Source: Burkholderia territorii (GTDB lineage: Bacteria; Pseudomonadota; Gammaproteobacteria; Burkholderiales; Burkholderiaceae). Taken from it: a DNA stretch of 64,000 nt. Where the stretch lies: contig NZ_CADFEJ010000002.1 in NCBI RefSeq assembly GCF_902833055.1, positions 496,001 to 560,000 of the forward strand, read 5' to 3'. The notes beneath the pieces were generated by a model. The model had not been told where the DNA came from. It did no database searches and was given only the letters and a program-made list of their open reading frames with translations. The position numbers were made by a program, and so were the translations under genes. Shown piece by piece: positions 17,608 to 26,798 of this stretch. Positions within the stretch are counted from its first letter, which is position 1. The number at the start of each line of letters is the position of its first letter.

Positions 17608-17692
17608 GTCGTCCTCGTCTTGATGGATGGTCTTGCGTGACGCGGCCGGCGATCGGATTTCGCCGTGTCGCGCGTGATGCAGCATGCGTTCG

Positions 17693-18082
17693 TCAGCCGA
17701 TCGGCCATTGCAGCACGACGATGCCGTCGTTGTAGTCGCTGTCGTGACCGTCTTCCGACACGACGATTCCGAAGTTGACGGTATACGGCGAGCCGTCCGA
17801 TTTCTTGCCGGTGATCGGCGCGAGGCGGGCATCGGTGGCCGATGCCTTGCCGTTCACCGTCACTTCGAAACGGAGCTTGCCGTTGCCGGAATTCAGCGTG
17901 GCTTCGCGCGGGCCGTCGCGCGTGGTCAGCTTGTGATAGGCGGCGGGCTCCTTGCTGTCGCCGATGAACAGCTTGATGTGCTGCTGCTCGGCGGCATTCG
18001 CGAAGAAAATCGCGCGGAAGTCGGTGTTTGGCGGAATCGAAAACTCGCCGGCGCGATTCGAGGACGTTTGAGAGTCGGCCAT
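17693..18082 (-). CDS. bclA: Mannose-type LecB/PA-IIL lectin (BclA-like)
   Basis: A 129-residue, single-domain lectin, the same length as BC2L-A. It starts at the ATG at 18082 with GGAGGCA upstream. The calcium loop SEDGHDSDYNDG and the terminal PIG are intact, so dimerisation and sugar binding should be retained. The specificity residues after the calcium-binding Asn are A-A-E, the combination associated with strict mannose preference in BC2L-A. It has no signal peptide. The gene leads a two-gene unit with bclB, regulated in relatives by quorum sensing; I could not identify a convincing lux-type box in the 450-base upstream region. Confidence 0.93.
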   Translation of the reverse strand: MADSQTSSNRAGEFSIPPNTDFRAIFFANAAEQQHIKLFIGDSKEPAAYHKLTTRDGPREATLNSGNGKLRFEVTVNGKASATDARLAPITGKKSDGSPYTVNFGIVVSEDGHDSDYNDGIVVLQWPIG

Positions 18083-18533
18083 GCTTGCCTCCTGAAGGTC
18101 GGTGGATAAGGCACTGTTGTGCGTCGCGCAAACGTTTGCCGTTTGAAACGCGACGTGCCCAGCATGGCGAAAAATAAATAAAAAATATTCGGCCGGGAAT
18201 GGAAATTGTTCAGAAAATCGGAGATCGAAACAGTTCGATTTAGTGATTAACGTTTGATTGAATATGATTAAAAATATCCGCGAAACGATGTCGCTGCGCG
18301 TCACGTCTTTTTGAATAATGAATGGATGGGCGGGGCCGCGGCTTCGGCGCGTGCCGGCGCAGGCCGATTTGCGCCATTCGATATCGCAACGCGTTCGCCT
18401 GATACACCTGACAGGCGATCAATTTCGAGATTAGCTGTATCGTGCACGGAGCGCGCGCGCTCCATTACGTGCTCCATTATTCGGCGGCTTTCATTCAATC
18501 GGCCCGTTGGCGGGCCTTCACGAGGACAGTGCG
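18083..18533. other. Promoter region upstream of bclA
   Basis: About 450 bases, AT-rich at 18165-18300, then GC-rich. CAAACGTTTG is a 10-base palindrome around 18129, about 45 bases before bclA. GGCCCG and CGGGCC form a small hairpin around 18501-18516. No gene is supported. Confidence 0.4.
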
Positions 18534-18937
18534 ATGACGAAACCCGATATTCTGAAAGGCGAGATCAAGGGGCAGGCTCAGGAGGCAGACCGCCACAACC
18601 TGGCCAGGCCGGCGGTGAATGGCGCGTTGTGGGCGCGCGGGCTGACGACGCAGCGCGTGGCCGACCTGTTCAGGACGCTGCCTGCCTGCCGGGGCACTGG
18701 ATGCAGCTGCAAAACGAAGTCAACGCGGGGAACCGCTATTTCTACGGTGTCCAGAACGGCCACCAGACGACCGACGAAGGAAAGGAACTGATCCGCTGGA
18801 TCGCCGACGCGGTGGTCAGCGCCGCGCAGAAGGCGGGCTTCGATTTTCCGTTGCAGCAGCTTCGCTTCACCGCCGACACCGGGTGGCTGAAGCTTCAGCG
18901 CGTGTCGGGGCGCGTGATGGTGCTGTCGAGGCCGTAA
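18534..18937 (+). pseudogene. Frameshifted hypothetical gene with a CTGC tetranucleotide repeat
   Basis: The frame starts at the ATG at 18534 with GAGGACA upstream and reads normally to about codon 50 (ADLFRTLP). From there the protein-like sequence continues in another frame as GHWMQLQNEVNAG through to LSRP at 18937. The break coincides with three tandem CTGC copies at 18678-18689. One copy or four copies would join the two halves into a single 130-residue protein (for example reading RTLPGHWMQLQ). No function is recognised. It may be a broken gene, a phase-variable gene or a sequencing error. Confidence 0.6.
18678..18689 (+). repeat. CTGC x3 tetranucleotide tract
   Basis: Three exact CTGC copies sit at the frame break of the hypothetical gene at 18534. 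A change of one or two units restores the frame, which is the hallmark of slipped-strand switching, although three units is short for a contingency locus. Confidence 0.6.
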
Positions 18938-19052
18938 GCGTGGCGAATGGTTGGCGACGTGCCGGCCTATCGTGGAACGAGGCATGCGCGGTGCCACGAC
19001 CGGCCCCGGCCATCGACGATCGACCACGCCTTCCCGCAGGCTTCCGGCGGCA

Positions 19053-19862
19053 TCACTGACCGAAGCGCTGCGCCACGGCGTCCTTCAATCGCGCGGCGGT
19101 GATCTCGCCCATGTGCGATTCGACGAGTGTGCCCTTCGCATCGAAGAACAGCGTCGTCGGCAGCCCGCGCGACCCGTACGCGTGCATCGCACGCAACGGC
19201 GGATCGAGCAGCACGTTGTCGAAACGCAGCCCCTGCTGTTCGAGGAACGCGCGCACGGCTTGCGCGTTTTCGCCCTGGTTGAGCATCAGCACCGTGATGC
19301 CGGGATGCTCGCGCTGCGCCTGTTCGAGGATCGGCATCTCGCGCCGGCAAGGCGCGCACCACGTTGCCCACAGGTTCACGATGAGCGGCTTGCCGGCAAA
19401 GCGTTGCGGCGGCACCGGCGTCGAATCGAGCGCTTCGAGTTGCATCGTGGCGAATGGCGGCGCGGCGTGCTGCAGCGTGGCCAGCGTGCCTTGCGCGATG
19501 CCCCATGCGGCGAGACCGGCGACGATGCCGGCTGCCACCGGGCGGCGCAGCGCGGGCAGGCCGCGCAGCCGCCACACGGCGAACGTCAACGCGGCGGCAA
19601 CGCCGATGCGCCAGTCGAAGCCGCCGTCGCCGAGCGCGACGATGGACCGTGGCGCCGCTGCATATTCGCGCCACCATTGCGCGACATAGCCGATGCGCGC
19701 GGCGACCAGCCCGAGCAGCAGCGCGTCGAGGATCAGGCTCGATGCGCTCTTGTGCTGGCCGTCCGGCGGGCGGCGCTGGATGAAACGGGCGACGAGCCAC
19801 GCCAGCAGCGCGGCGGCGGCTACCGCGACGACGCGGATCGAGAAGGGACCGATGCTCAACAT
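19053..19862 (-). CDS. Lgt-like membrane domain fused to TlpA-type thioredoxin
   Basis: A 269-residue protein starting at the ATG at 19862 (MLSIGPFSIR). The first 125 residues are hydrophobic with about four membrane segments, and the opening resembles prolipoprotein diacylglyceryl transferase (Lgt). They lack the full catalytic loop. The C-terminal 140 residues are a periplasmic TlpA/ResA-like thioredoxin fold with WATWCAPCRREMP (CxxC) near residue 165 and a cis-Pro loop GLPTTLFF. Such fusions probably tether a thiol-disulfide reductase to the membrane for cytochrome c or other redox maturation. It has no obvious operon partner. Confidence 0.8.
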   Translation of the reverse strand: MLSIGPFSIRVVAVAAAALLAWLVARFIQRRPPDGQHKSASSLILDALLLGLVAARIGYVAQWWREYAAAPRSIVALGDGGFDWRIGVAAALTFAVWRLRGLPALRRPVAAGIVAGLAAWGIAQGTLATLQHAAPPFATMQLEALDSTPVPPQRFAGKPLIVNLWATWCAPCRREMPILEQAQREHPGITVLMLNQGENAQAVRAFLEQQGLRFDNVLLDPPLRAMHAYGSRGLPTTLFFDAKGTLVESHMGEITAARLKDAVAQRFGQ

Positions 19863-20092
19863 GGGAAGAAAAAGGTGCGGGGATCGTGGATCGACCGGTG
19901 AACACGGCAACGTTGCCGGTCATGTCGCGATTCGACCCTGAGCGACGTGCGCGGTTCCCGCTCAGACCGAGCAATGTGCGCCGTAAGTTGTGCGCGCGAA
20001 TTGCTCGCCGAGCACCGGCATTCAGGACGACGTTGTTTTCGTCGATGCTTGCCGAAGCGTCAGGTCGACCGGCGATCGCGCGGCCTGGGCAA

Positions 20093-21106
20093 CTACTGCC
20101 TGCTTCCGCCGGCGCCGGGCGACGCGCTCCCGAGCCGATACGCGGTGAAGAATTCGTACCACGGCGAACCCTGAGCGACCGGCACGCCGAGCGCTGACGT
20201 CCGCTGCTTCAATGTCGCGAACACGTCGTTGATCCGCGCGGCTTGCGCGGCATCGCTGAACGGACGCGGCTTCGCCCTGCCCGCCGCGAATGCGCCATAG
20301 GCAATCGCGAGCAGGCGCGCGCTGTCGTCGATCGAAAAGATCGACCCGCTGATCGCTTCGACGAGGCGCGGCCGGTCCTCCTCGCGCGACGCCGCGATGC
20401 ACTGGAACACGATCGCCGACACTTCGTGCAGGTCGTTCACGCGCAGCAAAGCCGGCAGGCGTGCGGCGATCCGGTCGACCGGTTCCTCATGCAGCGCGGT
20501 GCCGAAGTCGAGCACGGCGGCCATCGGGTTATCGTCCTGCTGTACGCGATCGAGCGCCGATGCCGGCGCGCCCGCGGCAGCATGTGCGAAGTCGCCGGGC
20601 GAGGCGCGCAGCACGTTGGCCACCTGCTGCCGCCACTCCGGAAAGATCATCCGCACGTTGCCGAACTGTTCGCCGCCTTGCGCGGCCGGATTCCAGCGGT
20701 AGACGATCGTGCCGCCGTGAATGAACGGCGAATACAGATGCTCGGGCGTTTGCGGCAACGGCCGCCGGTTGATCGGCAGCCATGCGAGCGTTAGCCAGTC
20801 GTAGCGCCCGGCGGCGGGCACCGACGGGCTCGAACTCGCGACCACCTGCCAGGTGCCACGGTTCGCATAACGCCGGCGCGCGTCGGGCACCGCGACGGTT
20901 TGCTGTTTCGCGGTATCGAAGTAGGTCGTGCCGGTCACGTTTTCGCCGCTGTCGGGGGCCGGTGTGACGGTGGCGATGACCCACGATGCGCCGTCGGTCG
21001 AACGATAGTCCGACGGCTGCAGCGTGGCGACGTCGTGCACCATGCGCGTTTCGGCGGCGACGGGGCTCGGCGGAAGATGGGCGGGACCGGCGACGATACT
21101 CGGCAT
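20093..21106 (-). CDS. Hypothetical protein
   Basis: A 337-residue protein with no signal peptide or membrane segment and no motif I recognise. The N-terminal half is rich in Trp, Tyr and Pro and looks beta-structured (WVIATVTPAPDSGENVTGTTYFDT, in parts). The C-terminal half looks helical (HEVSAIVFQCIAASREEDRPRLVEAISG). Codon usage and a plausible ATG at 21106 support it being real. It ends 230 bases after the TlpA fusion start and is divergent from a methyltransferase. Confidence 0.65.
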   Translation of the reverse strand: MPSIVAGPAHLPPSPVAAETRMVHDVATLQPSDYRSTDGASWVIATVTPAPDSGENVTGTTYFDTAKQQTVAVPDARRRYANRGTWQVVASSSPSVPAAGRYDWLTLAWLPINRRPLPQTPEHLYSPFIHGGTIVYRWNPAAQGGEQFGNVRMIFPEWRQQVANVLRASPGDFAHAAAGAPASALDRVQQDDNPMAAVLDFGTALHEEPVDRIAARLPALLRVNDLHEVSAIVFQCIAASREEDRPRLVEAISGSIFSIDDSARLLAIAYGAFAAGRAKPRPFSDAAQAARINDVFATLKQRTSALGVPVAQGSPWYEFFTAYRLGSASPGAGGSRQ

Positions 21107-21325
21107 GGACGTTCCTCGGAATCGGGTGCGTATCGGCGGACGCGGACCGAACGTGAACGTCGGCAGCGTCGCATGTCGTTTCTCGTAACTGTAGAACGCC
21201 GAGGTCGGAAACGGAAATTGGCGGGGCGGGCGGCTTTGCTTCGCGCCACCCGCTCACGCGCCCGGCCGCTTCGGCTTACCATGCGCATCCTGGGGCAACA
21301 CGCCGCACACCGACCGGGAGCACAC

Positions 21326-22051
21326 ATGACCGACACGAAAGCCATCACGGAACACTGGGCGCACGTCGCCGACCAGTGGATCGAGTGGGCCGGCAGGCCG
21401 GGCCACGATGCATTCTGGAAGTATCGCGAAGGGCTGGCGGCTTACCTCGGTCACGGCAGCGGCCACGTACTGGAAATCGGTTGCGGCGAGGGCCGCGTGA
21501 GCCGCGAACTGAAGGCGCTCGGCTACGACGTGACCGCGAGCGACGCGGTGCCCGCGATGCTCGACGCCGCCCGTCGCGCGAATTCCGCACACCGTTACGC
21601 ACTCGCCGACGCCGCCGTGTTGCCGTTCGATCCGGCCAGCTTCGACATGGTGATGGCGTACAACGTGCTGATGGATCTCGACGACATGGCGGCCGCGTTG
21701 CGCGAGGCGCGCCGCGTGCTGAAACCGGGCGGGCTGCTGTTCGTGTCGCTCGTGCATCCGTTTCGCGATCGCGGCCGTTTCGCGGGGCCGCAGCCCGACG
21801 CGCCGTTCGTGCTCGAAGGCACGTATTTCGGCAGCGCGCATTTCGAAGGCGTGGAAACGCGCGACGGGCTGTCGATGCATTTCGCGGGCTGGTCGTTGCC
21901 GCTGCAGGCTTACATGGATGCGCTGGAGGCCGCCGGCTTCGCGATCGTGTCGCTGCGCGAGCCGCTGCCTGACCGCGCCGACACGGACACGCTGAAGCAG
22001 TGGTCGCGCGTGCCGCTGTTCCTGTGGATCAAGGCGCGGCCGCTGGCGTGA
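21326..22051 (+). CDS. Class I SAM-dependent methyltransferase
   Basis: A 241-residue enzyme begun at the ATG at 21326 with CGGGAG upstream. Motif I for SAM binding is VLEIGCGEGRV near residue 48. Motif II/post-I follows at YDVTASDAV, and the AYNVLMDLDDM and RVLKPGGLLFVSLVHPF segments match motifs III and the Methyltransf_11 family. The substrate is unknown. It converges with the GNAT gene. Confidence 0.85.
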   Translation: MTDTKAITEHWAHVADQWIEWAGRPGHDAFWKYREGLAAYLGHGSGHVLEIGCGEGRVSRELKALGYDVTASDAVPAMLDAARRANSAHRYALADAAVLPFDPASFDMVMAYNVLMDLDDMAAALREARRVLKPGGLLFVSLVHPFRDRGRFAGPQPDAPFVLEGTYFGSAHFEGVETRDGLSMHFAGWSLPLQAYMDALEAAGFAIVSLREPLPDRADTDTLKQWSRVPLFLWIKARPLA

Positions 22052-22085
22052 CGCGGCCGGGACGGCGCCGCCCCGTGCGGCACGA

Positions 22086-22562
22086 TCAGCGCGGCAAGAC
22101 CTTCCGGTAGATCACGAATCCGGTTTTTTCCGCGACGGTGTCGTAGAGCCGCATCGCCGTGTGATTCGTCTCGTGCGTCTGCCAGTACACGCGTTCGGCG
22201 CGTTGCGCGTGCGCGGCGTCGTACACGGCTTCGATCAACGCGCGGCCGACGCCCTTGCCGCGCTCGCTCTCGAGCGTGAAAAGATCCTGCAGATAGCAGG
22301 TCGGCCCGATCAGCGTCGTGCTCCGGTGATACAGGAAATGCACGAGCCCGACGAGCCGGCCGTTGCGTTCCGCGACACGCGCATGCACGGGCTCGTCGTC
22401 GTCGAGGAAGCGCGACCACGTGAGCTGCGTGATTTCGCGCGGCAGCGCGGTGTCGCCGAAGCGGCCGTAGAAGCGGTTGTAGCCGTCCCACAGCGGCAGC
22501 CAGTCGTCGAAATCGTCGTGCCGCACGGGGCGCACGGTCAGGCGGGTGTCGGTAGCGTTCAT
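22086..22562 (-). CDS. GNAT-family N-acetyltransferase
   Basis: A 158-residue protein from the ATG at 22562. It carries the GNAT core: LVGLVHFLYH (strand 4), LQDLFTLESERGKGVGRALIEAV (motif A with RGKGVG acetyl-CoA loop) and the late QTHETNHTAMRLYDTV helix with Asn/Tyr. Such proteins acetylate amines of small molecules or proteins. It is divergent from a MocR-type regulator, and the shared 130-base region holds a dyad, so MocR control is probable. Confidence 0.85.
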   Translation of the reverse strand: MNATDTRLTVRPVRHDDFDDWLPLWDGYNRFYGRFGDTALPREITQLTWSRFLDDDEPVHARVAERNGRLVGLVHFLYHRSTTLIGPTCYLQDLFTLESERGKGVGRALIEAVYDAAHAQRAERVYWQTHETNHTAMRLYDTVAEKTGFVIYRKVLPR

Positions 22563-22654
22563 GGTCGCGAACCTTTCGAGGATGGATGAAACGAAGCGTT
22601 GCCGGCGCGGCCGGAAACGAAAGCAGACATCCACGATAAAAACTTCGTGGCACC

Positions 22655-22681
22655 ATGTGTAGACCCATGACATTTACACAT
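22655..22681. promoter_or_regulatory. Inverted repeat in the GNAT/MocR intergenic region
   Basis: ATGTGTA at 22655-22661 pairs with TACACAT at 22675-22681 across 13 bases. It sits 13 bases before the mocR-type ATG and is a likely autoregulatory operator. Confidence 0.55.
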
Positions 22682-22693
22682 TCTGGAGCCACG

Positions 22694-24178
22694 ATGGATT
22701 ACGCGGTGCTGCTGTCGACCTTCGAGCGCGAGGCGGGGCCGCACGCGGTCACGCGGATGTCGCAGCAGCAGCGGCTCTACGCATGTCTGCGCGACGCGAT
22801 CCTGAGCGGCCGCATCGCGGAAGGCGCACGGCTCGCCGCGTCGCGCACGCTGGCCGACGAACTCGGCATCGCGCGCAACTCGGTGCTGTACGCGTACGAA
22901 CGGCTCGCGTCGGAAGGATTCGTGACCGGCACGCGGCAAGGCACGGTGGTCGCCCGGATGGGCTTGCGCGGGTCGCGGACCGCCGCCGCGGCGCCCGCCG
23001 GCGATGCGGCGATGTTGTCGCGGCGCGTCGCACAGGCCGAGCGCGCGACGAGCGGCCTCGACGAATCGCTGCCGTTCATGCCGGGCGTGCCGGCCGTCGA
23101 CGCATTCCCGCTCGCGCAATGGCGGCGCTGCGTCGAACGCGCGTGGCGTACGGCCGGGCCGGCGCAGCTCGGCTATCAGTCCGCGGAAGGCGACGCGGCG
23201 TTGCGCGATGCGATCGCCGGTTATCTGCGCGCGTCGCGCGGCGTGCGTTGCGACGCCGCGCAGGTGATCGTCACCGACGGCACGCAGGGTGCGCTCGACC
23301 TGTGCGCCCGCGCGCTGGCGGACGCGGGCGACGTTGCATGGATCGAGAATCCCGGCTACCACGGTGCGCGCAACGCGTTTCTCGCGGCCGACCTGCGTGT
23401 CGAGCCGATCGGCGTCGATGCGCAGGGGCTGGCGCCGCATTCGGACGACTGGCGAGATCGCCCGCCGAAGCTCGTCTACATCACGCCGTCGCACCAGTAT
23501 CCGCTCGGCGCGGTGATGAGCCTCGAGCGGCGGCTCGCGCTCGTTGCACAGGCGCGCGCGGCCGGTGCGTGGATCATCGAGGACGACTACGACAGCGAGT
23601 TTCGCCACCACGGCACGCCGCACGCGGCCGTGCAGGGGCTCGCGGACGATGCACCGGTGATCTACCTCGGCACGTTCAGCAAGGTGATGTTTCCCGCGTT
23701 GCGGATCGGCTTCATGGTCGTGCCGCCCGTGCTCGCGCAGCCGTTGCGCGACGCGGCGGGCGCGCTGATGTTGCAGGGCCGCGCGGTCGAGCAGCACGCG
23801 CTCGCGGATTTCATCGAGGCCGGGCATTTCACGCGGCATCTGCGGCGCATGCGCCGCGTGTACGCCGAGCGGCGCGACGCGCTGCACGACGCGCTGGCCC
23901 GGCGATTGGGCACGCGGCTGACGGTGTCGGGCGGCGCGGGCGGCATGCATCTGTCGGCGCGGCTCGACGTGCCGGTCGCGGACAGGGCGCTGAGCCGCGT
24001 CGCGCAGGCGCACGGGCTGATCCTGCGGCCGCTGTCGTCTTTCTGCCTGCCGGGCACCGCGCACGGCTACAACGGGCTCGTGCTCGGCTACGGCAGCGTG
24101 CCGGCCGAGCGAATGGATGCGCTCGCGCGGCGGATCGGCGAGATGATCGACCGCGCGCTGGCCGCACAGCGAGACTGA
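22694..24178 (+). CDS. MocR-type regulator (GntR wHTH fused to aminotransferase fold)
   Basis: A 494-residue protein starting at the ATG at 22694 with TGGAG upstream. Residues 20-90 are the GntR winged helix (LASRTLADELGIARNSVLYAYERLASEGFV, in parts). The rest is a fold-type-I aminotransferase domain. PLP-binding features are visible: NPGYHGAR, DDYDSEF with the Asp that contacts the pyridine N, and LGTFSKVMFPALRIGF with the Schiff-base Lys. Family members respond to PLP or amino-acid adducts. The divergent GNAT gene is the expected target. Confidence 0.88.
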   Translation: MDYAVLLSTFEREAGPHAVTRMSQQQRLYACLRDAILSGRIAEGARLAASRTLADELGIARNSVLYAYERLASEGFVTGTRQGTVVARMGLRGSRTAAAAPAGDAAMLSRRVAQAERATSGLDESLPFMPGVPAVDAFPLAQWRRCVERAWRTAGPAQLGYQSAEGDAALRDAIAGYLRASRGVRCDAAQVIVTDGTQGALDLCARALADAGDVAWIENPGYHGARNAFLAADLRVEPIGVDAQGLAPHSDDWRDRPPKLVYITPSHQYPLGAVMSLERRLALVAQARAAGAWIIEDDYDSEFRHHGTPHAAVQGLADDAPVIYLGTFSKVMFPALRIGFMVVPPVLAQPLRDAAGALMLQGRAVEQHALADFIEAGHFTRHLRRMRRVYAERRDALHDALARRLGTRLTVSGGAGGMHLSARLDVPVADRALSRVAQAHGLILRPLSSFCLPGTAHGYNGLVLGYGSVPAERMDALARRIGEMIDRALAAQRD

Positions 24179-24233
24179 CGGACGACGGCCGCACCGATCC
24201 GCCGTTGCGGAACACGCCCGTCGTCGGGTTCGT

Positions 24234-25271
24234 TTAGCCGCGCATCGGCGGATTGAGCCGCGCGAATGCGTGCTGGCGGCGATACGGGAAGTACGGATAC
24301 GGCGCTTCGACCGCACTCGCCGCATCGAGCTTCGCGACCTGCGCGGCGGTCAGCGACCAGCCGACCGCGCCGAGATTCTGGCGCAACTGTTCCTCGTTGC
24401 GCGCGCCGACGATCACCGACGACACGGTCGGGCGTTGCAGCAGCCAGTTCAGCGCGATCTGCGGCACCGTCTTGCCGGTTTCCTCGGCGATTGCGTCGAG
24501 CGCGTCGACCACGTCGTACAGTCGTTCGTCGTCGACCGGCGGCCCGAAGCCGGCCGTGTCGTGCAGGCGGCTGCGTTCGGGCAACGGCGTGTCGCGGCGG
24601 ATCTTGCCCGTGAGCCGGCCCCAGCCGAGCGGGCTCCATACCAGCGCACCGAGGCCTTGGTCGGCGCCCAGCGGCATCAGGTCCCACTCGTAGTCGCGGC
24701 CGACGAGCGAGTAGTAGACCTGGTTCGCGACGTAGCGCGACCAGCCGTGCCGGTCGGCCGCTGAGAGCGACTTCATGATCTGCCAGCCCGCGAAATTCGA
24801 CACGCCGATATAGCGCACCTTGCCTGCGCGAACCAGGTCGTCCAGCGTCGACAACACTTCCTCGACCGGCGTGGCCGCGTCGAACGCGTGAAGCTGCAGC
24901 AGGTCGATGTAGTCGGTATCGAGGCGGCGCAGCGCGTCGTCGACCGCGCGGATCAGCCGCGGGCGCGACGTGCCGGCTTCGTTCGCGCCTTCGCCGGTCG
25001 GCAGGCCCGTCTTGGTCGAGATGAGCACCTGATCGCGCCGTCCGTGGATCGCGGCGCCGAGCACGCGCTCGGATGCGCCGTCCGAATACACGTCGGCGGT
25101 GTCGAACAGGTTGACGCCGGCATCGAGGCAGATATCGACCAGGCGGCGCGCTTCGTCGACGCCGGTGTTGCCCCATGCGCCGAACAACGGGCCGGTGCCG
25201 CCGAACGTGCCTGCGCCGAAGCTCAGTACGGGAACCTTGAGGCCGGAGCGGCCGAGCGTGCGGTATTCCAT
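24234..25271 (-). CDS. Aldo/keto reductase
   Basis: A 345-residue NADPH-dependent TIM-barrel enzyme. The start is the ATG at 25271 (MEYRTLGRSGLKV). Catalytic residues of the AKR family are seen: DTADVYSDG near residue 55 (Asp and Tyr of the tetrad), the Lys in STKTGL and the His in LLQLHAFD. The C-terminal NADPH-binding region includes VIVGARNEEQLRQN. It is divergent from a LysR-family gene, which probably controls it. Confidence 0.88.
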   Translation of the reverse strand: MEYRTLGRSGLKVPVLSFGAGTFGGTGPLFGAWGNTGVDEARRLVDICLDAGVNLFDTADVYSDGASERVLGAAIHGRRDQVLISTKTGLPTGEGANEAGTSRPRLIRAVDDALRRLDTDYIDLLQLHAFDAATPVEEVLSTLDDLVRAGKVRYIGVSNFAGWQIMKSLSAADRHGWSRYVANQVYYSLVGRDYEWDLMPLGADQGLGALVWSPLGWGRLTGKIRRDTPLPERSRLHDTAGFGPPVDDERLYDVVDALDAIAEETGKTVPQIALNWLLQRPTVSSVIVGARNEEQLRQNLGAVGWSLTAAQVAKLDAASAVEAPYPYFPYRRQHAFARLNPPMRG

Positions 25272-25397
25272 GTCGTGTGCCCTCTCGTCGTCGAGGCCGG
25301 CCCGTGAGCGCGCCGGCAAGTAGCGCCCACTCTAGCGCTTGCGGCCGATCCGGATAATTGGGCAGACTTCGAAAATATCTTTCGGAGGAGGCGAAGA

Positions 25398-26285
25398 ATG
25401 CTGCTCGACAATCTGGCGCTGTTCTTGCGCATCGTGGAGAAGGGCGGGCTCGCCGCGGCCGGGCGCGAGGTCGGCCTGTCGCCGGCCACCGTCTCCGAGC
25501 GGCTGGCGGCGCTCGAGAGTTACTACGGCGCGACGCTGCTCACGCGCACGACCCGCGCGATCAGCCTGACCGACGAAGGTCGCACGGTCGTCGCGGGTGC
25601 ACGGCGCCTGCTCGCCGAAGCCGACGAACTCGAAAGCCGCGTGAGGCTCGGCGCGCAGACGCTGTCGGGGCCCGTGCGGCTGAGCGCGCCGGCCGATCTC
25701 GGACAGGCGCGCGTCGTGCCGGTGGTCGACGCGTTCCTGGACGAGCATCCCGGCGTCACTGTCGATCTGCATCTCGGCGACGGCTACGTCGATCTCGTCG
25801 GGCAGGGGCTCGATTTCGCGATCCGGCGCGGCATGCTGGCCGACAGCGCGTTGCGCAGCCTGTCGCTCGGCCGTTCGCGCCGCGTGGTGTGCGCCGCGCC
25901 CGCGTATCTCGCCGCGCACGGTACGCCGCGGCACCCGGACGAACTCGCCGCGCACGACTGCATCGTGATGCGCTTCGGCCAGGAACTGTATGCGGAGTGG
26001 CCGTTCCGCATCGACGACGAGCTGAAACGCGTGATGGTGCGCGGCCGGCGCGTGGCCAACGACGGCGCGCTCGTGCGCGCGTGGTGCGTCGCGGGGCGCG
26101 GTGTCGCGCTGAAATCGCGACTCGACGTCGAGCACGATCTGGCGTCCGGCGCGCTCGTCGAAATCCTCCGCGACTTCTCGCCGGGCGAAGTCGACCTGCA
26201 GATCGTCTATCCAGGCGGGGCGGTGCAGCCGCGGCGCGTGCGTGCGCTGATCGAAAGATTGGCGCAGGCGCTGACAGCCGCGTGA
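25398..26285 (+). CDS. LysR-family transcriptional regulator
   Basis: A 295-residue LTTR with an ideal GGAGGAGG site before the ATG at 25398. The N-terminal HTH reads FLRIVEKGGLAAAGREVGLSPATVSERLAALE. The effector domain includes VRLSAPADLGQARVVPVVDAFL and the usual GRGVALKS loop. The sequence resembles the CrgA/DsdC-like group that controls adjacent divergent oxidoreductases. The intergenic gap to the aldo/keto reductase is 126 bases. Confidence 0.87.
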   Translation: MLLDNLALFLRIVEKGGLAAAGREVGLSPATVSERLAALESYYGATLLTRTTRAISLTDEGRTVVAGARRLLAEADELESRVRLGAQTLSGPVRLSAPADLGQARVVPVVDAFLDEHPGVTVDLHLGDGYVDLVGQGLDFAIRRGMLADSALRSLSLGRSRRVVCAAPAYLAAHGTPRHPDELAAHDCIVMRFGQELYAEWPFRIDDELKRVMVRGRRVANDGALVRAWCVAGRGVALKSRLDVEHDLASGALVEILRDFSPGEVDLQIVYPGGAVQPRRVRALIERLAQALTAA

Positions 26286-26478
26286 TCGCAACCGAAGCGC
26301 CGCGCTGCCGCGCTCGCGGGTCAGCCGCCGACACGATGGCGTCGAATGCGGCGCAACAGCACCGGGGCCGCTTCCGTCACGTTCCCGCATGCCGGAGAGC
26401 GCAACCGTCTCCGGCGAAACCGGTTGTACACGTTTCGTCATTTAGCTAATATTCAAAACGTCAAACGAGCCCGAACCC

Positions 26479-26778
26479 ATGGACGACGTCACCCGCATCA
26501 GCGCACTGGCCAACGAAAGCCGTCTGGCCGTGATGCGCTGGCTGAAGCAGCCGCGCAAGCATTTCCCGCCGCAGCCGCATGGCGACTTCGACGAACTCGG
26601 CGTGTGCTGCACGTACATTACCGAGAAGCTCGGCATCGCGCCGGCGACGACCACGCGCCACATGCGCATCCTCGCGGATGCGGGGCTCGTGCGGGCGACG
26701 CGCGTCGGCAAGTTCACGTACTACAAGCGGATCGACGATGCGCTGCAGCAGCTCGGTCGCGATCTCCTGCAACTCTGA
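26479..26778 (+). CDS. ArsR-family small regulator
   Basis: A 99-residue winged-HTH protein. ISALANESRLAVMRWL is the typical ArsR opening helix and IAPATTTRHMRILADAGLVRATRVGKFTYY is the recognition helix plus wing. A Cys pair, VCCTYI, sits where metal-sensing ArsR proteins have CVC, but this subgroup usually is not metal-sensing. It is 20 bases upstream of a PLP-dependent decarboxylase gene, on the same strand, and likely regulates that two-gene operon. Confidence 0.85.
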   Translation: MDDVTRISALANESRLAVMRWLKQPRKHFPPQPHGDFDELGVCCTYITEKLGIAPATTTRHMRILADAGLVRATRVGKFTYYKRIDDALQQLGRDLLQL

Positions 26779-26798
26779 TCTTCACAGAGGCAAACGAC

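Noticed and set aside
18083..18304. Upstream extension of bclA to 18304
   Set aside because: The ATG at 18082 gives exactly the 129 residues expected, with a ribosome site; the extra part is Phe/Ser-rich and not lectin-like.
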